The notes under the pieces were generated by a model that was not told the DNA's origin, made no database searches, and was given only the letters and a program-made list of their open reading frames with translations. From the NCBI GenBank assembly GCA_036337945.1, contig JAYZDF010000007.1, forward strand, positions 1 to 64,000: a stretch of 64,000 nt of DNA, written 5' to 3'. Each line of letters starts with the position of its first letter. Position 1 is the stretch's first letter. Made by a program: the position numbers and the translations under genes. This DNA comes from JAYZDF01 sp036337945. Its GTDB lineage: Bacteria > Myxococcota > Kuafuiibacteriia > Kuafuiibacteriales > Kuafuiibacteriaceae. Below, piece by piece: positions 42,233 through 50,783 of this stretch.

Positions 42233-44376
42233 GTTCTGGCTCGATCCTGTGAGCTTCTTTTACCTGGTTTCTTGGGGTCAGCGCAACGTTGAACGCCAGC
42301 AACTCGCACTTGATTCCTACCATTCTCTTTTGCGGAATATAGGGCCTTGTCGGCTTCGTCGATGAGTTGTCCCACATTAGAGCCATGTTCCGGGTAAGTT
42401 GCCAGTCCCATACTTACCGTAACGTCGACTCGGCCAAATTCGCCCTGAATTACGCAGTTTTCAATTTCCTGACGCATTCTCTCTGCGACCTGGAGAGCGC
42501 CCGCAGTATTTGTTTCGTCGAGCATCGCGATAAACTCCTCTCCGCCAAACCTGCCTACGACATCTACTCGACGGGCTTCTTCTTGGAGAATTCCGGCAAT
42601 TTTTTTCAAAACCAGGTCTCCTACGGGGTGCCCATAGTTGTCGTTGACACTCTTAAAGTGGTCCGCGTCGACCATTAGAATAGATACCCGCCGGTCAAAT
42701 CTCTCCGCCCGAGCAATCGCTTCATCGACCAATTCAAGAAATCGACGACGGTTATTCAAACCAGTCAGTGCGTCGGTCGTAGCCATTCGTTCCATACGAC
42801 CATAAAGAGAAGCATTAGAAAGGGTGGCGGCTGCATAATCAGAGATGGTCTCGAACATGCGAATTTCACGATTGCTCAACTCAGAGTCGGAGTGCCGAGA
42901 TCCAATGGCAATTGCACCCACCCCAATGGTTTGGTGAATCATCGGAAATACCTTAATGGACTTGAGGTCAAACTGACCGTTATCTCCGAAAACTTGTTGT
43001 GGACCGGTCACTTCTTGTTCTGTGAGAGGAACATAGGGCAAAGGATGGCCGTTTTTTAGAGCCATGACGATCAAACCACCTTCGGAGTTTCGGTACGTTT
43101 GTCCTTCAAGGTCGCGCTTCGTAGATTTATTTGTACGAAGTCGAAGAATCTGATGTTCCCCTTTGTCTGAATCGTAAGATGTCACAGCCGCAAAATCGAA
43201 TTCACGAATTCTATCTGCCGCTTCTAGAAGTTTGCCGGCGACTTCCTCGGGTTTGATTGCATCGTTGAGAAGTGCAAACGCCTCAAAAAACCGCTCCTGT
43301 TCGACTCGCATCCGGTCCAGATTGGAGAAAATACGCTCAGATTCAACCGCTCTGAGCACCTCTCCAGCAATAACCTTGAAGCTCTTTTCGTCGGTTTCAT
43401 GAAACGCTTTTGCCTCAAAACGGTTCGCGACCAACACACCGCAGAGACGTTCATGATCAAGCATCGGAACGCCTAAGAACGAAGCTGCGTTACGCTGGGA
43501 AGAATGACCAAGATACCGACCCGGCTCTTTTGGAATAAGTCGAATGGGTGCACGAGTCTTTATAACTGCACCTAAAGCTCCTTCTGTAGATGCCATAGGT
43601 CTTTCAATTGTAGAAAGCTGAACATCGTTAGGGATTGAAGCTTTGAGCTTTAGCTCTTTGCTTTCTTCATTGTACGCGAAATACATCACGGCATCTGCAT
43701 GAACAGACAACCTCGCAAGCTCTAAAACATCGTCTAGTGCATCGCGGATAGCCTTCACACTTCCCAGCCATCGGCGATGTTGAGATTGTAGTGAAGTGGT
43801 TGGGCGAGTCTCAGGGAGCTGGGAACCGGGACGCAGACTCTCGGAAAGACGAAAATCCTGAGCATCACGTTCGACCTGGCGCAAAGTACTCGCCACCTGC
43901 TCTCGATGTTGACGTTTTAGAAAAAGCGCGCGGCTTCGCAGCAGCAGTAAAAATCCGCCGGTGAACACAATATAAAGACCGACACGAATGACAAAGGTAT
44001 TGGTGTCTATCACGCCGTTAGAAAGTGCAAGGATTTCAACCAAAAGCGCAGAACCTAAAACGATCAAAAGCGTTTTTCGCTCAGCGATCACGGCAAGAGC
44101 GGCAATATATCCGTACAAAAGTGGGTATAAAGAGGTTGATGAAGAAGGACTCGTGAAGCCGGTGATCGAGTACATGACAGCCAAAGTAGCTATCGATGAG
44201 GGAATCGCAGACTTAGATTCTTGCACCCATACCGAACGGGCTACGTAGCCGATTAAAAATAAGGCTAGGATGCGAGCGAGATATAGCCACCAAGGTGTCG
44301 CCTCAAAGGGACCCAAACTATGAGCAAAGAGGACGACACAACTCGTCACAAGGGCCGCAATGTGCTCATTCTTCAC
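42229..44376 (-). CDS. membrane diguanylate cyclase with GAF domains
   Basis: 715 residues from a GTG that lies inside the 3' end of the FtsB-like gene. The first 160 residues hold about six hydrophobic helices. Two GAF-type regions follow (around residues 210-350 and 370-530; segments include FLGVPMLDHERLCGVLV and IHQTIGVGAIAIGS). The C-terminus is a GGDEF domain with DALTGLNNRR and the active-site loop GRFGGEEF. It makes cyclic di-GMP in response to small-molecule or membrane cues. It has no EAL domain. It is the sixth gene of the overlapping operon. Confidence 0.93.
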   Translation of the reverse strand: MKNEHIAALVTSCVVLFAHSLGPFEATPWWLYLARILALFLIGYVARSVWVQESKSAIPSSIATLAVMYSITGFTSPSSSTSLYPLLYGYIAALAVIAERKTLLIVLGSALLVEILALSNGVIDTNTFVIRVGLYIVFTGGFLLLLRSRALFLKRQHREQVASTLRQVERDAQDFRLSESLRPGSQLPETRPTTSLQSQHRRWLGSVKAIRDALDDVLELARLSVHADAVMYFAYNEESKELKLKASIPNDVQLSTIERPMASTEGALGAVIKTRAPIRLIPKEPGRYLGHSSQRNAASFLGVPMLDHERLCGVLVANRFEAKAFHETDEKSFKVIAGEVLRAVESERIFSNLDRMRVEQERFFEAFALLNDAIKPEEVAGKLLEAADRIREFDFAAVTSYDSDKGEHQILRLRTNKSTKRDLEGQTYRNSEGGLIVMALKNGHPLPYVPLTEQEVTGPQQVFGDNGQFDLKSIKVFPMIHQTIGVGAIAIGSRHSDSELSNREIRMFETISDYAAATLSNASLYGRMERMATTDALTGLNNRRRFLELVDEAIARAERFDRRVSILMVDADHFKSVNDNYGHPVGDLVLKKIAGILQEEARRVDVVGRFGGEEFIAMLDETNTAGALQVAERMRQEIENCVIQGEFGRVDVTVSMGLATYPEHGSNVGQLIDEADKALYSAKENGRNQVRVAGVQRCADPKKPGKRSSQDRART

Positions 44377-44710
44377 GGTAGTTTTTTGACTCTTCTAAAG
44401 GCACGATCACTACATATTCATCGGCGCGAACCCAACCGAGCTCATCACGAATCACGGACTCGACATAGGTGTGGTCCGTACGCAGTGCTTGGACTTCTTC
44501 ACGAAGTTTCGTATTTTTGTCGGAAAAATCTTCATTGATTTTTTCGATTCGACGAAGCTCTTCACTCAAACGCTCGTGACGAACAATACCATTGTCACTC
44601 AGCAAAGCTGAGCCCAACAAAAGTAAAACAATCACGGCGTTCGCAATTGCTAAATGGTGTAACCATCGCACGTTTAATGGCACTCTAATGCGTCGATCGA
44701 TCCGCTGCAA
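44366..44710 (-). CDS. FtsB/DivIC-like septum formation protein
   Basis: 114 residues from a TTG that overlaps the thioredoxin-like gene by 26 bases; a GTG at 44683 would avoid the overlap. One transmembrane helix (ANAVIVLLLLGSALL) is followed by a coiled coil with heptads (SEELRRIEKINEDF, NTKLREEVQALRTD) and the conserved RDELGWVRADEYVVIVP segment seen in FtsB/DivIC. It would join FtsL and FtsQ at the division site. Members beside enolase are typical elsewhere, but here it sits between a thioredoxin-like gene and a diguanylate cyclase gene. Confidence 0.85.
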   Translation of the reverse strand: MQRIDRRIRVPLNVRWLHHLAIANAVIVLLLLGSALLSDNGIVRHERLSEELRRIEKINEDFSDKNTKLREEVQALRTDHTYVESVIRDELGWVRADEYVVIVPLEESKNYREE

Positions 44711-45191
44711 GCAACTCGTACAAGGTGGACTTCAAATTTTCCTGATCCCACAAACCTTCTTGCTTTTTGAGAATTCTCCCTCGACGGTCCAATAAAAAAG
44801 AACTCGGAATTGTATTGATTCTGCCCAAGGGGCCGTCGGTCGAAATGAATCTGTCGGGGTCAGTAGCTATTCCCACCCAATTTTGTACGCCAAAAGTATC
44901 TGCGTACACCCGAATCGACTCAGGGGTAGGATCCAAAGCAATCTGAACAATCGCAAGGCGGTCTTGTCCGTATCTAGATTCGAGGGCCTGAAGAAAAGGA
45001 ACTTCGATAAGGGCGGGCTGTGCCCAGGTCGCAAACACCTGAATTAACGTGATTTTTCCGCGATTTTGCCCAATGCTCTTCGTAGAACCATCTAGGCCCT
45101 GATACCTAAAAGCAAGCGCCGGACTGGGCGCTGGAGTGGCGCTTACACAACCGCAAAAGAGCAAAATAAAGGCGATAGAAATCTGCTTCAT
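44685..45191 (-). CDS. thioredoxin-like (TlpA-type) lipoprotein lacking active-site cysteines
   Basis: 168 residues with a lipobox (LLFCGC). The thioredoxin fold is clear (ITLIQVFATW, RLAIVQIALD, IPSSFLLDRRGRI) but the redox centre reads WAQPA, where TlpA-like proteins have WCxxC, so both cysteines are Ala. The cis-Pro region (TIPSSFLLD) is kept. It cannot act as a disulfide exchanger and more likely binds a partner. The ATG overlaps the RluA stop by four bases. Confidence 0.85.
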   Translation of the reverse strand: MKQISIAFILLFCGCVSATPAPSPALAFRYQGLDGSTKSIGQNRGKITLIQVFATWAQPALIEVPFLQALESRYGQDRLAIVQIALDPTPESIRVYADTFGVQNWVGIATDPDRFISTDGPLGRINTIPSSFLLDRRGRILKKQEGLWDQENLKSTLYELLAADRSTH

Positions 45192-46069
45192 TTAAGGTAG
45201 TCCTTGAAATCCTGCGGCACAGGCGCACGGATGTTTAGACCGAATGGCAGGGTCAGGCTCGAAGCATGTAAAGCTAAGCGAGCGGCAGGGTGAGCCTGAC
45301 CGTAGACCTCATCACCTAAGATTGGCGTTCCTGAGGCTGCCAAATGAACACGAACCTGATGCCTGCGGCCATAGTTCGTGGTGGCTTTGACCAAGGTTCT
45401 TCCAGATTCGTGGTGTTCGAGGGGAGAAAAGTGGGTAATAGAGACCAATCCTCCAGGGTCCGTTCGGACACGCTTTTTGCTCGTGTCTAAGGCTAGCTCG
45501 ACGGTACGCTCACTATTCCAAACGGATAAATCATCACAAACAACTGCCAGATAGCTTTTGATAATCTCATGTTTTTCAAACGCCTTTCTCACTTTGGCTC
45601 GTCCTGCAGGATCTTTGGCAAAGAGCACCACGCCTGAAGTACCAAAATCGAGGCGATGGAGTGCGCCTCCTTCGAGCCCAGGTCCGCTGTTTGCGATACG
45701 AATATCCTGGGCGATGGCTGCACCAAGAAGAGTGTCTTCCTCTAGATTCCTTAGAGGAACCGTATGCACGCCGCTTGGTTTGTCTAAAGCGAGCCACTCT
45801 TCGTCCTCATATAAAATTGGGGTTCGACTCAGCAGTTGTGGCGCAGGCTTGACCACCCATTCGTTCTTTGGAACGAAGTCATCGAGGTGAAAGGCATCCT
45901 CGACTTGAACGCGCGCACCTGGAGCGCACAGCCGTCCATTGACCTTGATACGACCATCCTTCAAGGCTTTCCTAATTTCGGAAACAGATACTTTTTGTCC
46001 GAGCTCAGACAAACACTCGGTGATAGCTCGGTCCATTCGGAGGCCCGTGTGTTCGGGCCTTAGTTTCAT
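45188..46069 (-). CDS. RluA-family pseudouridine synthase
   Basis: 293 residues. An S4-like N-terminal RNA-binding region (GRIKVNGRLCAPGARVQ) precedes the catalytic domain with ALHRLDFGTSGVVL, in which the Asp of HRLD is the nucleophile; YGRRHQVRVHLAASGTPILGD is the other signature. It isomerises uridine to pseudouridine in rRNA or tRNA. The ATG overlaps the EF-hand gene stop (ATGA), and the end overlaps the next gene the same way, so it lies in the middle of the translationally coupled operon. Which RNA is modified cannot be told. Confidence 0.93.
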   Translation of the reverse strand: MKLRPEHTGLRMDRAITECLSELGQKVSVSEIRKALKDGRIKVNGRLCAPGARVQVEDAFHLDDFVPKNEWVVKPAPQLLSRTPILYEDEEWLALDKPSGVHTVPLRNLEEDTLLGAAIAQDIRIANSGPGLEGGALHRLDFGTSGVVLFAKDPAGRAKVRKAFEKHEIIKSYLAVVCDDLSVWNSERTVELALDTSKKRVRTDPGGLVSITHFSPLEHHESGRTLVKATTNYGRRHQVRVHLAASGTPILGDEVYGQAHPAARLALHASSLTLPFGLNIRAPVPQDFKDYLK

Positions 46070-46647
46070 TTCCGTGGCCCAGGTCGGCGAGGACCTGGTC
46101 TACGAGGACCTGAACGACCTGATGGTCTCGCGCGCGGTCGAGCACCGGAGCGCGGTGGACCACGTCGGGGTCCCCTTCGTCCTCGAGCGCGCGGAGGTGC
46201 TGTACGACCCGCTGAACGTGGACTCGCTGCTTTGGTTTTTGGTTCTTCTAAGATTCGGCTACCTTCCATGGGCTCGAGAGGCACATAGCCCATCGCACCT
46301 TCAGGCGTAATCTTGTACCTACGAACGGGACGAGCGCGGTCGTGCATCGCTGCAAAAACCATGTAACTCAAGGCTTCAATTTTGATCCAAGTAACGTCTC
46401 GGCTGTACCAAGACTTGCAGAAATTCCAGAGGGTCTTTGCGACCATTTCGCAAAACCATTTCCCACCGACTCGATACTTCATCAAAAATTGTGAAAGCTC
46501 TTCTTGAGTAAGTGCGTCATCGTTATCTTGGTCAAACTCCGCCATCTTTTTTGCGATGTCTTCTTGAGGAATAATTTTCCCTCGCCCCAATGAGCGACGA
46601 AGTTTACTGGCGAGTTCGAGTCCGGGCACGTACCCTATGGCGTACAC
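46066..46647 (-). CDS. EF-hand protein with Arg/Pro/Gly-rich C-terminal tail
   Basis: 193 residues from a GTG, 29 bases after the PRMT-like gene. No Sec signal is obvious. A canonical EF-hand loop spans about residues 39-50 (Asp39, Asp41, Asp43, Glu50 in DQDNDDALTQEE), so calcium binding is likely. The middle is aromatic (KWFCEMVAKTLWNFCKSWYS). The last 57 residues are intrinsically disordered in character, with about 18 Arg, many Pro and Gly, and RG, GR and RP repeats (for example RARGRRGPRRGPP). The tail DNA (about 46069-46240) is strongly GC-rich compared with its surroundings. Such tails are classical targets of arginine methyltransferases. No family is recognised for the whole protein. 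Confidence 0.75.
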   Translation of the reverse strand: MYAIGYVPGLELASKLRRSLGRGKIIPQEDIAKKMAEFDQDNDDALTQEELSQFLMKYRVGGKWFCEMVAKTLWNFCKSWYSRDVTWIKIEALSYMVFAAMHDRARPVRRYKITPEGAMGYVPLEPMEGSRILEEPKTKAASPRSAGRTAPPRARGRRGPRRGPPRSGARPRARPSGRSGPRRPGPRRPGPRK

Positions 46648-46676
46648 CCTGTCGGGGATTGCGTAAAGTCGGAAAC

Positions 46677-47624
46677 TTACTCAAGACGATAGCTGAAGCT
46701 CACCTGATTCCATTCCACGTCGAGGCGTACATGGCGATGTTCGTCCGGATCAGGACGTGCACGAATAGCAATTGAAATTTCCTCTCCCGCTTCGACCGTC
46801 GTGGGAGGCCAGTTTAAATTCGTTTGCGCCCAGTGCGTCTCGGGAAGATGCGGAGCCGTGTCGAGCAACACGTTCGGACTCAATTGCGCGCGAAACCAAG
46901 CTGCAAAGCCGGTAATGACAGCAGGTCGTTCAACTTTAAGGGTATACTTTGATTCGAACCAGTGTTGGTCGATAGGTACGGCTTTCAGATCGGTCTTGGT
47001 GAGAATCTGCGGTTTCGCGCAAAGCGATGCCGGGTCTACCCTTATTTGGGAAGCCCGTGCTTGGCCGAGCTCCTTCTCTTCCAAGAGGGAAAAATCCAAG
47101 CCATGCACGGGTTTTCTCCAATATCCTGGGCCGAGACCATAATAAAGAGTGCTGTCGTCAATCGGTGCGAGCAAGATTTCAATGTCCGAGGGAAGCATAC
47201 GTCCTTCCGGCTTGAGATATCGGTCTCGAACAACCGCGAGGTCATCCCACATGCCTTCGACGTAGGCGAAATTCCCTAACCATTCGCTAACAATAAGATC
47301 AACCGGTTCGTCGAGCTCAAGGTCAGTCGCGGCACCTCTTTTGACCTTCACGATATCTTGAAGGCCATTCGCTTTCACAAGATTAGCAGCAGACTGAGCC
47401 ACTGCGGCTTGATCTACCGCGTAAACGCGTTTGGCTCCGGCCTTTGCGCACAGCATAGCAAGAACGCCTGTTCCTGTGCCGATGTCGAGAACAACGTCCC
47501 CCGGCTTTACAACCTCCGAGATCGCTTCTGCAAAGGCTTGAGTCCTCCGATCGTCACCAATCATCGTTCGATGTAGTTCAAGATCTCCGTATCGTTCGAA
47601 GTAGTACTCCACGAAGTTGGGCAT
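46677..47624 (-). CDS. PRMT-like protein arginine methyltransferase homologue
   Basis: 315 residues from ATG 47624, with CAGGAG 11 bases upstream; an upstream extension has no homology. The layout follows PRMTs: YYFERYGDLELHRTMIGDDRRT near the N-terminus is split here as YYFERYG and LHRTMIGDDRRT; motif I is VLDIGTGTGVLAMLCAKAGA (residues 45-64) with an acidic residue in AVD71; the double-E loop is SEWLGNFAYVEGM with Glu114 and Glu123; and the THW loop is PETHWAQT (residues 261-268), followed by a beta-barrel end. In the family these build the SAM and arginine sites. PRMTs are widespread in eukaryotes and rare in bacteria. It heads the overlapping operon, with the nucleotidase divergent 41 bases away. 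Confidence 0.82.
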   Translation of the reverse strand: MPNFVEYYFERYGDLELHRTMIGDDRRTQAFAEAISEVVKPGDVVLDIGTGTGVLAMLCAKAGAKRVYAVDQAAVAQSAANLVKANGLQDIVKVKRGAATDLELDEPVDLIVSEWLGNFAYVEGMWDDLAVVRDRYLKPEGRMLPSDIEILLAPIDDSTLYYGLGPGYWRKPVHGLDFSLLEEKELGQARASQIRVDPASLCAKPQILTKTDLKAVPIDQHWFESKYTLKVERPAVITGFAAWFRAQLSPNVLLDTAPHLPETHWAQTNLNWPPTTVEAGEEISIAIRARPDPDEHRHVRLDVEWNQVSFSYRLE

Positions 47625-47665
47625 ACTTTGTTGATCTCCTGCCCGGCAAAGACTATTCGCGGCAT

Positions 47666-49240
47666 ATGAAGTTTTCTCGGATTTCTTTGACAACTTTGCT
47701 CGCGATTGTCTGCGCATGCGCCTCGACAACGCCTCAACCCCAAAAGGACACAACGAATGGATCCGACGGTACGGTCAAACCACCAGCGACTGCCTCTTCG
47801 ACCGTTGCACACGCAAAAGTCATCGGGCTTTCTGATTTTCACGGCTGGCTGCTTCCTCTCGAACCAAAGGGATACAACAAATTCTTTGGCGGCATTGCAT
47901 ACCTCGGCGGTATGCTGAAGGGCTTTGAGAAGCTGACGCCTGAAAACAGCCTTATTCTAGATAACGGTGACATGTTTACGGGACCAACAGAAAGTACTGT
48001 GCTTCGAGGCGAACCGGTCATTCAAGCGTACAACATCCTCGGTGTAGATGCCGCGAATGTGGCCAACCACGAATTCGACTACGGATTAGAAATTCTGAAG
48101 GCCCGCGCAAGTGAAGCAAACTTCCCATTTGTTTCTGCAAATATTACTCAAGTAGGCTTAGAAACAGCACCAACTTTCCTCAAGCCTTGGGAAATCTTTG
48201 AAAGAGATGGAATCAAATTTGGTGTCTTGGGTATTTCTTATGAAAAAACACCAGAGACGACACTCGCCACTCACGTGCAAGGTCTAGAATTTGGGCCTTA
48301 CGAAGCAGCTCTTAAAAAACACGTTCCTGAATTGAAAAAGGCCGGTGCTGATGTGATCGTCGTACTATTTCACGACGCAACTGATGAGATTGTGAAAGTT
48401 CTGGAGAAAGCGGCTCTGCCGGAAATCGATATTGTGATTGCAGGGCAAAATCACCGCAAAGAAACGCGTAAAGTTGGCGATACATTGATTGTTAATCCCG
48501 GTCCTTTCGGAAGAAGTTATGCACGCTTTGACGTAAAGATGGAAAAAGCGACGCGTAAAGTTCTGCCCATAAGATTCGAACTTGTCGATGTCACTGGTGA
48601 AGTTGGTAATCCGAGTTACGCACCCAATTCCGAACTTTCTGCCATCGCAGACTCTGCGCGACAAAAGGTAAAAGAGCTCACTGGTGAAGTGGTTGGTCAG
48701 CTCAAGCGACCTCTTCCGCAGGGGCGTTTTTCAGATTCTCCCGTAGGACACTTGGTCGCTGACTCTTGGCTCGCTGCCTTCCCGAAAGCGGACTTTGCCA
48801 TTTGTAATCACGGCGCACTTCGCCAAGGACTTGGTAAAGGCGATGTGACCTTTGGTGACATCGTTTCTATGATGCCTTTTGAGAATAACCTCTTCATCGT
48901 TACGCTGACTGGAAAGCAATTAAAGAGCCAACTCGAAATTGATGGACCAGTCGTCGCTGGTTTGACGTGGAAATACAAAAAAACCAAATCGGGCAGAAAA
49001 TTGATTCGGGCCGTAGACAACAAAGGTAGAAAGATTGTGGACGCTCGAACATATTCAGTCATCATTAACGACTTTATGTATCTAGGGGGCGACGGTTATC
49101 AATTCAAAGATCTAGACGCTACTCCGCAAGATACAGGGCTATCTCTTCGAGAACCAATTATTCGTGCATTAAGAAAAGCAAAAAGTGAAGGCCGCGCGCT
49201 CTCGCCTGCGAAAGGTGCTCGCGCGACCAGAAGCCGATAA
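47666..49240 (+). CDS. 5'-nucleotidase/metallophosphoesterase lipoprotein (UshA-like)
   Basis: 524 residues with a lipobox (AIVCAC). Metallophosphoesterase motifs are LSDFHG, LDNGDMF, NHEFDYG, VLFHDATDE and IAGQNHR; the C-terminal 5'-nucleotidase domain has DSPVGHLVADSW, ICNHGALRQGL and FENNLFIVTLTG. E. coli UshA has His-x-Gln in the last metal motif; here it reads Gln-Asn-His, so the two ligands appear exchanged. It would hydrolyse nucleotides or related phosphoesters in the envelope. It is transcribed away from the PRMT-like gene. Confidence 0.9.
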   Translation: MKFSRISLTTLLAIVCACASTTPQPQKDTTNGSDGTVKPPATASSTVAHAKVIGLSDFHGWLLPLEPKGYNKFFGGIAYLGGMLKGFEKLTPENSLILDNGDMFTGPTESTVLRGEPVIQAYNILGVDAANVANHEFDYGLEILKARASEANFPFVSANITQVGLETAPTFLKPWEIFERDGIKFGVLGISYEKTPETTLATHVQGLEFGPYEAALKKHVPELKKAGADVIVVLFHDATDEIVKVLEKAALPEIDIVIAGQNHRKETRKVGDTLIVNPGPFGRSYARFDVKMEKATRKVLPIRFELVDVTGEVGNPSYAPNSELSAIADSARQKVKELTGEVVGQLKRPLPQGRFSDSPVGHLVADSWLAAFPKADFAICNHGALRQGLGKGDVTFGDIVSMMPFENNLFIVTLTGKQLKSQLEIDGPVVAGLTWKYKKTKSGRKLIRAVDNKGRKIVDARTYSVIINDFMYLGGDGYQFKDLDATPQDTGLSLREPIIRALRKAKSEGRALSPAKGARATRSR

Positions 49241-49252
49241 TTAAAACTTGGC

Positions 49253-50017
49253 TTACATAGATAGGCCGCCATCGACATCGATGGTTCGACCGTTGAAATA
49301 TTCGCACTCAATCACGAATTTTACAGCTGTCCAAATGTCTTCAGGCTCACCAATGCGACCTACGGGAATCATTCCAACTAAAGCGTCACGCGCTTTTTGA
49401 TTCATCCCCTGAGTCATAGGCGTTTCGATCATACCAGGTGCAATCGCACCAACTCGAATCCCGAATTTTGCAAACTCCATGGACCAAGTTTTCGTGTTTG
49501 CCGCGAGCGCAGACTTCGCCGCAGAATAATTAGATTGACCACGATTTCCATGACGCGCGATCGAGGACATGTTTACGACGACACCTTTGTTGCCGGTCTC
49601 AGCCATTTTTGCGACCGTGTCGCGAACCATCAAAGTTGCACCCGTCAGATTGACACCAATGACGAGGTCCCAGTTATCCTTCGTGAGTTTTTTGATCTCA
49701 CCGGTCTTGCGATCTTTTTTGACCAATAGGCCGTCGCGCAAAATTCCAGCGTTGTTGATGAGTCCCGTAAGTCCGGTCATTTGGTCATTTGCCCAATCAA
49801 CAAATGCGCCGACGTCTTCTTCATTCGATACGTCCAAGCGTCGTGTATGAATTTTTCCAGGAAGACCTTCAGATTCAGACGCCAACGACGCCAATCCTTC
49901 TTCGTTCACGTCACCTACCGCTACCTGGCCGCCGCCTTCGGCAATGCGCATGGCAAAGTGGCGGCCCATACCTTGGGCACCGCCGGTCACTATCATCTTC
50001 AATTGATCGATTTTCAT
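49253..50017 (-). CDS. short-chain dehydrogenase/reductase (FabG-like)
   Basis: 254 residues. The cofactor motif is VTGGAQGMGRH, followed by NNAGIL and the catalytic residues Ser in VVNMSSIA, Tyr and Lys in NYSAAKSAL. The C-terminal PVGRIGEPEDI and VDGG are the common SDR end. It probably reduces a 3-oxoacyl thioester or similar carbonyl with NAD(P)H in the cytoplasm. An insertion (KKDRKTGEIKKL) follows NNAGIL. Its stop is 12 bases from the convergent nucleotidase stop. Confidence 0.9.
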   Translation of the reverse strand: MKIDQLKMIVTGGAQGMGRHFAMRIAEGGGQVAVGDVNEEGLASLASESEGLPGKIHTRRLDVSNEEDVGAFVDWANDQMTGLTGLINNAGILRDGLLVKKDRKTGEIKKLTKDNWDLVIGVNLTGATLMVRDTVAKMAETGNKGVVVNMSSIARHGNRGQSNYSAAKSALAANTKTWSMEFAKFGIRVGAIAPGMIETPMTQGMNQKARDALVGMIPVGRIGEPEDIWTAVKFVIECEYFNGRTIDVDGGLSM

Positions 50018-50113
50018 GCGCTCGGGAATAGCTTCCCAGGGAGGGTGAAAGCAATGACTTTTCTAAAAACAACACCGAGCGAACGCGGTGGAAGAGATGG
50101 TCGGTCAGAAAAT

Positions 50114-50776
50114 TTAGTGCAGCTTGCGCCACACACCGCAAACAATTCCAAGGATCGATGTTGAGCGAAAATCTTGTTTACGGACGACAATTGGCTCCAT
50201 CGTAGGATGTTCAGCTACGAATTTAATGACGTCACCTTGGGGCTCATATCGTTTTACTGTGGCCTCGCCGTCGATCATCGCCACCACGATTTGGCCGCGT
50301 CTCGCTTCAAGTTGTTTACGAACGAAAATATAATCACCGTCGTGAATACCCGCATCGATCATGGATTCTCCGGTTACTCTAAGGGCAAATACTTTATCGC
50401 GAGGCGTGGCTCCGAGAAAAAAACTATCGACGCGCACAGTCGACTCAATATTTTCATCCGCCAAAATCGGTGCACCAGCAGCAACTCGACCAACGATTGG
50501 AATGTCGAGCATATCCCCCTGACCAAGAATGGCCGGCATGACATTCGATTGAACAGGCTTTGGCATGTTCGTTGGTCTAAGTGCCCGAGATTTCAGGCCA
50601 TCTCGCTGCAGGTATCCTTTTCGCTCTAGGGCTTTTAGATGGTCATTGACCCCGTTTGTCGAGCGAATCCCCATATGTTCCCCTATTTCACGGATGGTTG
50701 GTGGATAACCACGGTCCAAAATCCACTCCGTAATGTAGTCCAGAATTTGTTGTTGGCGAGCGGTGAGTCCTTGCAT
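50114..50776 (-). CDS. lexA: LexA repressor
   Basis: 220 residues from ATG 50776; a longer frame to 50815 runs through the promoter. The winged helix (RQQQILDYITEWI, GYPPTIREIGEHMGI) binds DNA. The Ala100-Gly101 bond in VGRVAAGAP is the self-cleavage site; Ser138 (TGESMID) and Lys175 (EATVKRYE) form the catalytic pair. RecA filaments trigger cleavage after DNA damage. The promoter and a probable own operator sit directly upstream. recA and other SOS genes are not in the window. Confidence 0.97.
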   Translation of the reverse strand: MQGLTARQQQILDYITEWILDRGYPPTIREIGEHMGIRSTNGVNDHLKALERKGYLQRDGLKSRALRPTNMPKPVQSNVMPAILGQGDMLDIPIVGRVAAGAPILADENIESTVRVDSFFLGATPRDKVFALRVTGESMIDAGIHDGDYIFVRKQLEARRGQIVVAMIDGEATVKRYEPQGDVIKFVAEHPTMEPIVVRKQDFRSTSILGIVCGVWRKLH

Positions 50777-50783
50777 GAGGGTG

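Noticed and set aside
46069..46240. GC-rich stretch as a sign of recent horizontal transfer.
   Set aside because: Arg codon choice matches the window, and the amino-acid composition alone explains the GC content.
45939..46310. A plus-strand open frame opposite the Arg/Pro/Gly tail reads like a protein with G or C in nearly every third codon position.
   Set aside because: The bias follows from the complementary Arg, Pro and Gly codons on the minus strand. The minus-strand gene has coupled start and stop, an EF-hand and codon use like its neighbours.
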